A stretch of DNA of 64,000 nucleotides from the NCBI GenBank assembly GCA_934247225.1, contig CAKQJE010000001.1, forward strand, positions 225,167 through 289,166. Direction: 5' to 3'. Below are positions 42,060 to 49,416 of this stretch, one piece after another. A program made the translations under genes and the position numbers. The first letter of the stretch is position 1. Every line of letters starts with the position of its first letter. The notes below the pieces were generated by a model that saw only the letters and a list, made by a program, of their open reading frames with translations, was not told the DNA's origin and did no database searches. This stretch comes from an uncultured Clostridia bacterium (GTDB lineage Bacteria; Bacillota; Clostridia; Christensenellales; Borkfalkiaceae).

Positions 42060-43190
42060 TCAGACGGAATGCGAAAGCTCGCCGAGAGCCGAAAGAAAAG
42101 CGTTTATTTCCTTTTTGGTGTTCTGCGGGCTTAAACTTACCCGAACTATCCCGAGTTTTTCGGTGTTTAAAAATCTGTGCATAAGGGGCGCGCAGTGAAA
42201 TCCGCCGCGCGTCGCTATGTCGTAGTTTTCCGAAAGCAGTTCGGAAAGAGTCTGCGATGAAAAGTCGTTATGAGTAAAGGCGACGATGCCGCTTCTGTTC
42301 GGAATCGAGTAAAGTTCTATGTACGGTCTTAAAGAAAGCTCGGAAATAAAATATTCCGTAAGATATTTAAGGCGGTTCGAAACGTAATCGATATTGTCCG
42401 AAAGATAATCCGCGCCCTCTTTCATCGAGAGAATAGCGGGGAGATTAAGCGTTCCCGCCTCCAAGGATTCGGGTTCGTCTTCGGGCATCGTTTCGGAAAA
42501 GGTGTCGAAACCCGTTCCGCCGAAAGCGAAAGGTCGGATTTTCCTTTTGCCGCTTAAAATAAGCGCGCCCGCACCGACGATACCCAAAAGTCCTTTATGC
42601 GAGGGAACGCAAAGCGCGTCTATGTTCTGACTTTCGACGTTCAACGGAATATGCCCCGCGGCTTGCGCCCCGTCGACGAGAAAAACGGCGTCGGTGTCTT
42701 TTAAAAGCTTACCTATCCCGTCGATATCGTTCTCCGCGCCCGTAACGTTGGAAACTCCGTTCACGCAGACGAGCGAGACGTCGTCGGATAAGTTTTTCTC
42801 GATATCCGCGGCGGTGATCATCGTCGTTTCGGGGGAGACGACAACGAGTTCGATTTCGCCTCTGCGTTCGAGTTCGAAAAGCGGTCTTAAAACGGAATTG
42901 TGTTCGGTAACCGTCGTTATGACTTTGGTTTTCGGCTTGTATAGTCCGAAAATCGCCGCGTTTAAAGCGTACGTGCAGGACGGCGTGAAAGCGACCTTTT
43001 CGGGCGAAGTCGCATGGAAAAACGCCGCGAGGGATTTTCTTGCGGAGAACAGCGCGGCGGAGGCGGCGACGGAAAGTCTGTGTCCGCTTCTGCCCGGGTT
43101 GGCGTTCAGATTTTTAAGGGCGTTAAATGCCGCCTCGTAGCATTTTGAAGGTTTGTAGCCGCCCGTGGCGGCGTTGTCGAAATAAATCAT
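42060..43190 (-). CDS. Cysteine desulfurase-family PLP enzyme
   Basis: Class V aminotransferase-fold enzyme, 376 residues, that most likely takes sulfur (or selenium) from cysteine. N-terminus MIYFDNAATGGYKP, the VTEHNS segment, the PLP Asp in FLVDGAQAAGHIP, the PLP Lys in VPSHKGLLG and the active-site Cys in TRGGFHCAPLMHRFL. This is the desulfurase subgroup (TIGR01977 type) often adjacent to DUF3343 genes, which is exactly the divergent neighbour here. The ATG at 43190 has a CGGAG site. A 13-bp inverted repeat sits in its leader. Confidence 0.92.
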   Translation of the reverse strand: MIYFDNAATGGYKPSKCYEAAFNALKNLNANPGRSGHRLSVAASAALFSARKSLAAFFHATSPEKVAFTPSCTYALNAAIFGLYKPKTKVITTVTEHNSVLRPLFELERRGEIELVVVSPETTMITAADIEKNLSDDVSLVCVNGVSNVTGAENDIDGIGKLLKDTDAVFLVDGAQAAGHIPLNVESQNIDALCVPSHKGLLGIVGAGALILSGKRKIRPFAFGGTGFDTFSETMPEDEPESLEAGTLNLPAILSMKEGADYLSDNIDYVSNRLKYLTEYFISELSLRPYIELYSIPNRSGIVAFTHNDFSSQTLSELLSENYDIATRGGFHCAPLMHRFLNTEKLGIVRVSLSPQNTKKEINAFLSALGELSHSV

Positions 43191-43205
43191 AAGTCTCCGT
43201 CGGCT

Positions 43206-43266
43206 CGGTTTGATTTCCCGTTCGGAGAAGCAGTTAAGCCCCGCCGATCAAGCGGAAATCAAACCG
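43206..43266. repeat. 13-bp inverted repeat between desulfurase and DUF3343 genes
   Basis: CGGTTTGATTTCC (43206-43218) and GGAAATCAAACCG (43254-43266) are perfect complements 35 bases apart. They lie in the desulfurase mRNA leader immediately before its ribosome site. A second palindrome, TTAATATATATTAA (43277-43290), lies closer to the DUF3343 gene. Confidence 0.8.
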
Positions 43267-43328
43267 CTCGTTTTATTTAATATATATTAAATCAAAGAGA
43301 ATATAATACCAACAAAGGAGAAAAACGA

Positions 43329-43586
43329 ATGACCTTTTGTATTGCGGTTTTCCGTTCGAGAACTCAGGTTATGGAGTTTATCGAGTATATGCAATCGGGC
43401 GGAATAGATTGCGCCGCCGTGAACACTCCCGTCGAGGCGAGGATCGGTTGCGGAATTTCGGCAAGATTTCCCGCGGTGTATCTCGGTTATGCGAAAAACG
43501 TCGTGGAGAAATTAAGACTCAACACGTTCAGGGGCTTTTTTTCCGTAAATCGGGGGATAGGCGGAGTGAGCGTCAGAAGATTTTAG
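43329..43586 (+). CDS. DUF3343 small protein (putative Se/S carrier-like)
   Basis: An 85-residue protein matching DUF3343: starts TFCIAVFRSRTQVMEFIEYM, then VNTPVEARIGCGISARFPA with a conserved Cys, and ends with a short strand. Members are proposed to carry sulfur or selenium and are frequently beside cysteine desulfurase genes, as here (divergent, 138 bases between starts). The Cys at about residue 38 in IGCGIS is the candidate carrier. AAAGGAG ribosome site. Co-regulation with the desulfurase through the palindromes between them is plausible. Confidence 0.85.
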   Translation: MTFCIAVFRSRTQVMEFIEYMQSGGIDCAAVNTPVEARIGCGISARFPAVYLGYAKNVVEKLRLNTFRGFFSVNRGIGGVSVRRF

Positions 43587-43686
43587 TAAAATCGGCGTTT
43601 AATCGATTGAAAAAAACGTCGTTTTATGTTATCATATATGCGGCAAGGTACCGGATTATCGGCTCGCCTTGCCGCTATTTGCGCTT

Positions 43687-44340
43687 ATGAATAAAAAAAC
43701 GGCGGCTTTGATTTCGGAAAAGCTCATCGAGGCTTACCCCAATCCGAACCCGGCATTAAAATTCAATAGTCCTTACGAGCTTTTAGTTGCGGTGATTTTG
43801 TCGGCGCAGTGTACCGACGAACGCGTGAACAAAGTCACGGCGGAACTTTTTAAAGTTGCGGATACTCCCGAAAAGATGGTAGAACTCGGCGCGGACAAGC
43901 TCGAAAAATATATTTATTCGTGCGGGCTTTATCGCTCCAAAGCCGCGAATATAATTTCGGCTTCGAAAGATATAGTCGAAAAATTCGGCGGAAAAGTTCC
44001 CGAGGATATGGACGATCTGCGATCTCTCGACGGCGTGGGGCGAAAAACCGCGAACGTCGTGGGGAGCGTCGCGTTCGGTAAAGCGGCGATAGCCGTGGAC
44101 ACGCACGTTTTCAGGGTTTCGAACAGGATAGGGCTTGCGAAAGGCAAAACTCCGCTCGAAGTCGAGAAGGGCTTAATGAAAATTTTTCCCGAAAACTTAT
44201 GGGGAAGAATGCACCACGCGCTTATTTATCACGGCAGAAAGGCTTGCAAAGCGAGAAATCCCGAATGCGAAGTCTGCCCGATAAAAGAGCTTTGCGAAGA
44301 GAATAAATCAAAGGCGAAAAGGATAAAAAATAAGGAATAA
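43687..44340 (+). CDS. nth: Endonuclease III
   Basis: DNA glycosylase/AP lyase of base-excision repair, 217 residues. The helix-hairpin-helix LRSLDGVGRKTANVVGSV carries the catalytic Lys; the catalytic Asp is in AIAVDTHVFRVSNR. The C-terminal [4Fe-4S] motif is complete (C-x6-C-x2-C-x5-C in CKARNPECEVCPIKELC). I start at the ATG 43687; the TTG at 43669 lies in a small hairpin (CGGCAAGG/CCTTGCCG). No strong ribosome site is visible. obg begins two bases after the stop. Confidence 0.95.
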   Translation: MNKKTAALISEKLIEAYPNPNPALKFNSPYELLVAVILSAQCTDERVNKVTAELFKVADTPEKMVELGADKLEKYIYSCGLYRSKAANIISASKDIVEKFGGKVPEDMDDLRSLDGVGRKTANVVGSVAFGKAAIAVDTHVFRVSNRIGLAKGKTPLEVEKGLMKIFPENLWGRMHHALIYHGRKACKARNPECEVCPIKELCEENKSKAKRIKNKE

Positions 44341-44342
44341 AA

Positions 44343-45611
44343 ATGTTTGTAGATAAAGAGAGTTTGTTTTTAAAATCGGGCGACGGCGGCGACGGAATGA
44401 CCTCGTTTTTAAGGTATAAAGGGGTTTCCAACGGCGGACCGGACGGCGGCGACGGCGGAAAGGGCGGGAGCATATATTTCATCGGCGATCGCCACAAAAG
44501 CAGCCTTATCGATTTTATGTATAAGAGAAAATTCGTCGCGGAAAACGGCGGAAAAGGCGAGCCTAACAACTGCCACGGCAAAAACGGAGAGGACGTGTAT
44601 ATCGCGGTTCCGCTCGGCACGGTCGTAAAGGACAGGGAGACAGGCAAAATTATCTGCGATATTTATTACGACGGGCAGAAGCACCTCGTTTTGGAGGGCG
44701 GTAACGGCGGCAAAGGCAACGTTCATTTCTGCACGAGTCGTCGCCGCGCCCCGCATTTTTCTCAGACGGGCGAAAAAACCGAGCTGAGAAAGGTCATTCT
44801 CGAACTTAAAACGATTGCGGACGTAGGTCTTATCGGTTTCCCGAACGTCGGAAAATCAACGATTTTATCGAAGATTTCGGCTGCGAGACCGAAAATCGCC
44901 AATTACCATTTCACAACGCTCACCCCGAATCTCGGCGTAGTTAAGTACTACGACGACAATTTCGTCTGCGCCGATATCCCCGGGCTTATCGAGGGCGCGT
45001 CCGAGGGGACGGGTCTCGGCACGGAATTTTTAAGACATATCGAAAGGACGAGAGTTCTCGTTCACGTCGTGGATATTTCGGGCAGCGAGGGCAGAGATCC
45101 TTACGAGGATTACAAAAAGATCAACGCGGAACTGAGAAAATACAGCAAAGAACTCGCAAAACGCCCGCAGATCGTCGTTTTGAACAAATGCGACGTTTAC
45201 GGCGCGGAAGAGAATATAAAAATCTTCAAAAAGAAGCTTAATTACAGAAGAGAAGTTTTCCCCGTGACCGCGGTCAGCGGCGACGGACTTAAAGACGTGG
45301 TGAAAAGAATAGTCGAAATTCTCGCGACTCTTCCCGCGCCCAAACCTCTCGAATTCGAAGAATTTTCTTACGAAAAGGAAGATCCGAGAGAATATACCGT
45401 CACTTACGACGAAGCCGACAACGTTTACGCCGTGGAAGGACCTATCGTTAAACTTCTGGAAAGAAACGTCGTTTTGGACGATATGGACTCTATCGCGTAT
45501 ATGCAGAAAACCCTTCGCCGTTACGGCGTTATCGACGCTTTAAGGAAGAAAGGCGCGAAGGACGGCGACACGGTTCTTATCGGCGATATCGCGTTCGATT
45601 ATATCGATTAA
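44343..45611 (+). CDS. obg: GTPase Obg (CgtA)
   Basis: Essential ribosome-assembly and stress GTPase, 422 residues. Gly-rich OBG fold (about 1-158, e.g. GGPDGGDGGKGG), G domain with GFPNVGKSTIL, switch region FTTLTPNLGVV, DIPGLIEGA and NKCDVYG, then the C-terminal OCT domain (about 345-420, ending VLIGDIAFDYID). Length is usual for Firmicutes. It lies immediately after nth and before yhbY, a common arrangement. All GTP-binding motifs intact. Confidence 0.97.
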   Translation: MFVDKESLFLKSGDGGDGMTSFLRYKGVSNGGPDGGDGGKGGSIYFIGDRHKSSLIDFMYKRKFVAENGGKGEPNNCHGKNGEDVYIAVPLGTVVKDRETGKIICDIYYDGQKHLVLEGGNGGKGNVHFCTSRRRAPHFSQTGEKTELRKVILELKTIADVGLIGFPNVGKSTILSKISAARPKIANYHFTTLTPNLGVVKYYDDNFVCADIPGLIEGASEGTGLGTEFLRHIERTRVLVHVVDISGSEGRDPYEDYKKINAELRKYSKELAKRPQIVVLNKCDVYGAEENIKIFKKKLNYRREVFPVTAVSGDGLKDVVKRIVEILATLPAPKPLEFEEFSYEKEDPREYTVTYDEADNVYAVEGPIVKLLERNVVLDDMDSIAYMQKTLRRYGVIDALRKKGAKDGDTVLIGDIAFDYID

Positions 45612-45659
45612 CGGCGCATTTTTGACTTGGCAACCTACGAAAATTACAGGAGAAATAAT

Positions 45660-45953
45660 ATGTTTACGACAAAACAGAGAAGCAAGCTCCGCTCGCTCGC
45701 TCAAAGCGAAGAACCCATAGGGCAGATAGGCAAGGGCGGCGTAAGCGAAAATATGATAAGCGGTCTTTCGGACGCGCTCGAAAAAAGAGAACTTATAAAA
45801 GTCACCGTTTTAAACAACGCCGAGGACGATATTTCGGATATCGCTTCCGAACTCGCGGAAAAACTCAAAGCCGAAATCGTCTGCATTATCGGGCATAAAG
45901 TGGTGCTTTACAGATACAGTCAAAAAGAAAACGCAAAGCATATCGAGTTTTAA
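45660..45953 (+). CDS. yhbY: YhbY-family (CRM domain) RNA-binding protein
   Basis: A 97-residue CRM-domain protein that associates with pre-50S particles. Family motifs: LRSLAQSEEPIGQIGKGG (GxxG loop) and the SALEKRELIKVTVLNN strand-helix; ends in GHKVVLYRYS. The ATG at 45660 has an AGGAGAAAT site; an in-frame TTG at 45627 would start before it. Co-oriented with obg 48 bases upstream, and part of the obg-yhbY-nadD-rsfS ribosome/NAD cluster. Confidence 0.93.
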   Translation: MFTTKQRSKLRSLAQSEEPIGQIGKGGVSENMISGLSDALEKRELIKVTVLNNAEDDISDIASELAEKLKAEIVCIIGHKVVLYRYSQKENAKHIEF

Positions 45954-45992
45954 GTTTAAATCCGATTTCGCGGTCAAATTATTAAATCCGTT

Positions 45993-46790
45993 TCAGATTT
46001 TTTCCGGCTCGGGTCTCGGCGCGAAGAATTTCGTTATGACGGCGTAAATTAAAAAGAGACATCCGACGATGGTGTAATAAACGGGATAAAAGGAAAAGCG
46101 ACCGAGAATTAAGGTTAAAATTCCGTAAAAGGCAAACGATCTTGCCTTTTTTTTATCGAACGCGGCGGTAAACAACGCTAAAATTTTAATTCTTTTTTTC
46201 GGGGAAACGATTTTCTCGTTCTCGCCGAGAGGAGGAAGACATTCGTTTTCTTTCAAAAGGAAATAAAGCTTCGGGAAATCTACGAGCTTCATTCTTATTC
46301 CTAAGTTTTTGGAAAACGAAAAAGCAAAATCGTCGAACGACACGGCGAAGAAAATAACCGAGCATTTCGCGGGCGTGGATTTATAAGCCCGTATCAGTTC
46401 GTCCGCGCCGACGGGGCGGGAGGAAAATTTGTAAAAAGCGCGCTCGTTATCGGGCAGAATAAAACAATCTTTTTGCTTTCTCGCCTGCTTTTTAATCTTT
46501 TTTAAAAGCGCGAGCATTGTTTTATCGACAAAATCGTCGTCGGAAAACAAAAAAGCGTTTTTAGTCCGTTCGTATTCTTCCTCTTCGTTTTTCTTGACGG
46601 CAAGCCTGCCGAACTTCTTTCTCGAAACGAAAATAAAAATCGTAAGGGGGATAACGGCGGCGAAAAACGCCGCGACGACGGCGAGGATTTTCTTCCTGAC
46701 GAAAAACGAAACGGGCGCGAAGAAAATCATAAACGAAAAGAAGAAAACGAATATACAATCGGAAATATAAGAAATCTTAAACTTACTCAT
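45993..46790 (-). CDS. Membrane protein with a cytosolic middle domain, unknown (265 aa)
   Basis: Two membrane helices near the N-terminus (CIFVFFFSFMIFFAPVSFF, LAVVAAFFAAVIPLTIFIFV) and two near the C-terminus (FAFYGILTLILGRFSFY, YTIVGCLFLIYAVITKFF). They enclose about 150 soluble residues with ILPDNERAFYKFSSRPV and KCSVIFFAVSFDDFAF. The middle could be a restriction-endonuclease-like or sensor fold, but no catalytic motif is certain. It is oriented against its neighbours and interrupts the obg-nadD cluster. No clear ribosome site. Confidence 0.65.
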   Translation of the reverse strand: MSKFKISYISDCIFVFFFSFMIFFAPVSFFVRKKILAVVAAFFAAVIPLTIFIFVSRKKFGRLAVKKNEEEEYERTKNAFLFSDDDFVDKTMLALLKKIKKQARKQKDCFILPDNERAFYKFSSRPVGADELIRAYKSTPAKCSVIFFAVSFDDFAFSFSKNLGIRMKLVDFPKLYFLLKENECLPPLGENEKIVSPKKRIKILALFTAAFDKKKARSFAFYGILTLILGRFSFYPVYYTIVGCLFLIYAVITKFFAPRPEPEKI

Positions 46791-46825
46791 AATGTTATTG
46801 TTGACTGAAAATAAGCGTTATAAAC

Positions 46826-46854
46826 TTGTAAAATTTTCGGTTTCGTGATAAAAT
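46826..46854 (+). promoter_or_regulatory. Promoter of nadD-rsfS
   Basis: TTGTAA (46826-46831), 17 bases, TAAAAT (46849-46854) with TG one base upstream (extended -10). The ATG at 46866 follows after only 11 bases, so the leader would be about five bases. Confidence 0.72.
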
Positions 46855-46865
46855 ACAGAAAAACC

Positions 46866-48014
46866 ATGAAAGAAAAAATCATTTTTTTCGGCGGAACGTT
46901 CGATCCGCCGCACATAGAGCATATCGCCGAACTTAAAGCCGCGCTTGACGAAACGGGCGCGGTCAAAGCCGTGGTTATGCCCACTTCCGCGCCGCCGCAC
47001 AAGGACACGTTTTTCAAAGCTTCCGATAGTGACAGACTCGAAATGTGCCGCCTTTCGTTCGGGGATCTGAACGCGGAGATTTCCGATTACGAAATCGGAA
47101 AGGGCGGCAAGAGTTATTCTTTTGAAACGCTCGGATATTTAAAGGGCGTTTATCCCGATAAGGAAATACTTTTTCTTATGGGAACGGATATGCTCGCGTC
47201 GTTTAAAACCTGGAAAAATCCCGAACGCATTTTAGAATGCGCCACGCCGCTTCTTTGCGAAAGAACGGGCGACGACGAAAAAAAAGAAGTCACGTTGAAG
47301 CGTTTCGAGCGGGAATTCGGGAGAAAAGCTTATGCGCTGAATTACGTCGGAAAGGAGCTTTCAAGCACCGAAATCAAGCTTAAAATTTTGCTCGGACTTT
47401 CGGTCGATGGTATGGTAAAAAGTGCCGTTAACGAATATATAGGCGGACATTTCGTGTATAAACCCGACAAGTTTTTCGCGTTCGTAAGAGAAAACGAAAA
47501 GCCGAAAAGGATCGAGCATACGCTCGGCGTTATGCTTATGGCGAAGGAGCTTGCAAAGAAAGAAGGCGCGCCGCAAAACAAAGCTCTTCTCGCCGCGCTT
47601 TTACACGATTCGGGCAAATATTTAAACGCCGAAAACTTCCCCGAATGCGAGATTCCGCCCGGCACGCCGGAACCTGTCGTTCATCAGTATCTCGGCGCGT
47701 ATATCGCCGAAAAAATCCTTGAAGTTAACGACGAAGAGGTTGTCGACGCGATCCGTTATCACACGACGGGCAAAGAAAATATGACCCTTTTGGGTAAGAT
47801 TATTTTCACCGCGGACATGCTGGAACGGGGCAGGGATTACGAAGGCGTGGAAAAATTAAGACAAATAACGAAAGAAAATTTCGAAAACGGCTTTAAGGCT
47901 GCGCTATGTCGCTCGCTCGATTTCGTTAAGGAGTCGGGGAGACCGATCTGCGATCTGACCCAAAAAGCTTACGACTATTATTTCAAACAGGAGACAACAA
48001 ATGGAAGCAATTGA
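46866..48014 (+). CDS. nadD: NadD-YqeK fusion: nicotinate-nucleotide adenylyltransferase plus HD phosphohydrolase
   Basis: A 382-residue two-domain protein. Residues 1-195 are NadD (makes NaAD from NaMN and ATP): FFGGTFDPPHIEHIAEL and ELSSTEIKLKIL. Residues 200-380 are a YqeK-type HD domain: RIEHTLGVMLMAKELAK, LLAALLHDSGKY and IRYHTTGKENMTLLGKIIFTADM; YqeK hydrolyses Ap4A symmetrically. In most Firmicutes nadD and yqeK are adjacent separate genes; here they are one frame. Both active sites look intact. The start at 46866 fits the family N-terminus. It overlaps rsfS by 14 bases. Confidence 0.93.
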   Translation: MKEKIIFFGGTFDPPHIEHIAELKAALDETGAVKAVVMPTSAPPHKDTFFKASDSDRLEMCRLSFGDLNAEISDYEIGKGGKSYSFETLGYLKGVYPDKEILFLMGTDMLASFKTWKNPERILECATPLLCERTGDDEKKEVTLKRFEREFGRKAYALNYVGKELSSTEIKLKILLGLSVDGMVKSAVNEYIGGHFVYKPDKFFAFVRENEKPKRIEHTLGVMLMAKELAKKEGAPQNKALLAALLHDSGKYLNAENFPECEIPPGTPEPVVHQYLGAYIAEKILEVNDEEVVDAIRYHTTGKENMTLLGKIIFTADMLERGRDYEGVEKLRQITKENFENGFKAALCRSLDFVKESGRPICDLTQKAYDYYFKQETTNGSN

Positions 48015-48345
48015 AAAAGCAAAGATAATATGCGACGTTTTGTCGGCAAAAAAGGCTTACGATATCGTTAAACTCGACGTCAAAGAGAAAACCGTCCTCG
48101 CGGATTATTTCATAATTTGCAGCGGAAAATCTTCCACGCAGGTTCGCGCGCTCGCGGACTATGCTATCGACGAAGTCGAGAAAAACGGCGGGGAAGTACG
48201 CAGAAAAGAGGGAATGGACGAAGGCAGATGGGTCGTCGTCGATTTCGGCGACGTGATTCTGCACGTTTTCAACGACGATATGCGCCTTTTCTATCATCTC
48301 GAAAGACTTTGGTCGGACGGAAACAACGAGGAAAAAATCGACTGA
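48001..48345 (+). CDS. rsfS: Ribosomal silencing factor RsfS
   Basis: 114-residue RsfS (YbeB/Iojap) that binds uL14 and blocks 30S-50S joining during starvation. Motifs: KKAYDIVKLDVKEKTVLADYFIICSG, GRWVVVDFGDVILHVF and the C-terminal YHLERLWSDG. Starts inside the end of the nadD-yqeK gene with a GGAGACAACAA site. This completes the classical nadD-yqeK-rsfS order. A hairpin region follows. Confidence 0.96.
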   Translation: MEAIEKAKIICDVLSAKKAYDIVKLDVKEKTVLADYFIICSGKSSTQVRALADYAIDEVEKNGGEVRRKEGMDEGRWVVVDFGDVILHVFNDDMRLFYHLERLWSDGNNEEKID

Positions 48346-48356
48346 TTAAAAATCGT

Positions 48357-48422
48357 GCGGGTTGCCCGAAAAAAAATTCGGGCAACCCGCAATCTTCGAA
48401 AAAATTTTTTCGGGTAACCCGC
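48357..48422 (+). terminator. Terminator-like region with three complementary arms
   Basis: GCGGGTTGCCCGAA (48357-48370) is complementary to TTCGGGCAACCCGC (48377-48390) and again, with one G-U, to TTCGGGTAACCCGC (48409-48422). T- or A-runs flank both arms. It could be a terminator with a duplicated 3' arm or a two-state structure. Confidence 0.7.
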
Positions 48423-48431
48423 AAAAAACGA

Positions 48432-48460
48432 TTGACATTGCCGCCGCAAGGCGATATAAT
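48432..48460 (+). promoter_or_regulatory. Promoter of folT
   Basis: TTGACA (48432-48437), 17 bases, TATAAT (48455-48460); the best-matching promoter in the window. Confidence 0.92.
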
Positions 48461-48482
48461 CACGAAGTAAAAAATAAATAAA

Positions 48483-48632
48483 GCAGAGTAGTACGGAAAG
48501 CGTCAAGTAGCATATAACGGGATGTTGAATATGCGCGAAAAGGCGGGTTTTCCATTGCGGTTAAACGATAAAACGAACGGTTATGCCGCGGGGAAGAACT
48601 TCGTCTTGCGATTTTCCGACGCATCCAATGCA
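48483..48632 (+). promoter_or_regulatory. Tetrahydrofolate (THF) riboswitch
   Basis: The THF-I consensus blocks occur in order: CAGAGTAG, GCGTCAAGTA, GGGATGTTG, GCGAAAAGG, and the 3' GCATCC. CGGAAA (48494-48499) can pair with TTTCCG (48613-48618) as a core helix. It starts about 16 bases after the predicted transcription start and precedes a folate-transporter gene, the usual target. The apical region between the halves is longer than average. Confidence 0.8.
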
Positions 48633-48719
48633 AAATCACGGTCGTTTGCCGCTTTATCGGTTTTTTAAAACGAATTTTATCGGTTTTTAAGGCGAATTTC
48701 GGCAAGCACCCCTTTTTCT

Positions 48720-48746
48720 TGGAACTCCACTTTAAAAAGGAGTTTT
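48720..48746 (+). terminator. Small terminator overlapping the folT ribosome site
   Basis: AACTCC (48723-48728) pairs with GGAGTT (48739-48744), followed by eight T just before the ATG at 48751. GGAG is the ribosome site, so this stem can hide it as well as stop transcription. It is the likely expression platform of the THF riboswitch. Confidence 0.75.
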
Positions 48747-48750
48747 TTTT

Positions 48751-49416
48751 ATGCAAAAATTATCGGCAACCTTTAACAAACTTATGTTTTCCGAGCGGTT
48801 CAGAAACACGTCGCGCGCGAAAAAAATCGCGGCGATAGCCGTTTTCACGGCGCTGTCCGTCGTAACGAATATGTTTCTCGAATTCAAATTGTTCGACATT
48901 CAGTATTCGCTCACGATTTTCGTTTCCGCCGTAACGGGCGTGTTTTTAGGACCTCTCGCAGGCTTTTTGTCCTGTGTTTTCGGCGATTTCGTCGGCTACG
49001 TTTTCAATAGCTGGGGTCAGCTTTATATGCCGTGGGTAGGCGTTTCGACAGGTCTTTTCGCGCTTATCGCGGGGTTTGTTTTCGCTTCCGATTTCGAGCG
49101 CGGAGCGATCTCTTCTTACGGAAAATTGTACTTTAAAATCGCTTTGTACGTCGTTATCACGTTCGTTTTATGCACGGCGACGATAAATTCCGTCGGTTTT
49201 TACCTTTACAATAAATACGTCACGGGTTTTATGAAGGCTTTTTCGGAGTATTCCGCGAAGAATTTCGGCGGAAACACGGGCTTTTTCATATACCTTTTAT
49301 ACAGACTGTTCTTTAAAGGGCAGATATGGAACAGCGTTGCGAATTACGCGCTTTTGTTTATCTTTTTGCCGGTACTAAAACGCGTCGTCCGCCCGAAAGC
49401 CGATTTTTCCGATTGA
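48751..49416 (+). CDS. folT: Folate-family ECF transporter S component
   Basis: Membrane substrate-capture subunit for folates, working with shared ECF modules not in this window. The 221-residue protein has about five or six helices; IAAIAVFTALSVVTNMFLEF is the conserved first helix, followed by SAVTGVFLGPLAGFLSCVFGDFVGY. The upstream THF riboswitch makes folate the likely substrate. Its last 73 bases overlap, in antisense, the end of the converging flippase gene. The C-terminus after FIFLPVLKR is short and basic. Confidence 0.9.
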   Translation: MQKLSATFNKLMFSERFRNTSRAKKIAAIAVFTALSVVTNMFLEFKLFDIQYSLTIFVSAVTGVFLGPLAGFLSCVFGDFVGYVFNSWGQLYMPWVGVSTGLFALIAGFVFASDFERGAISSYGKLYFKIALYVVITFVLCTATINSVGFYLYNKYVTGFMKAFSEYSAKNFGGNTGFFIYLLYRLFFKGQIWNSVANYALLFIFLPVLKRVVRPKADFSD

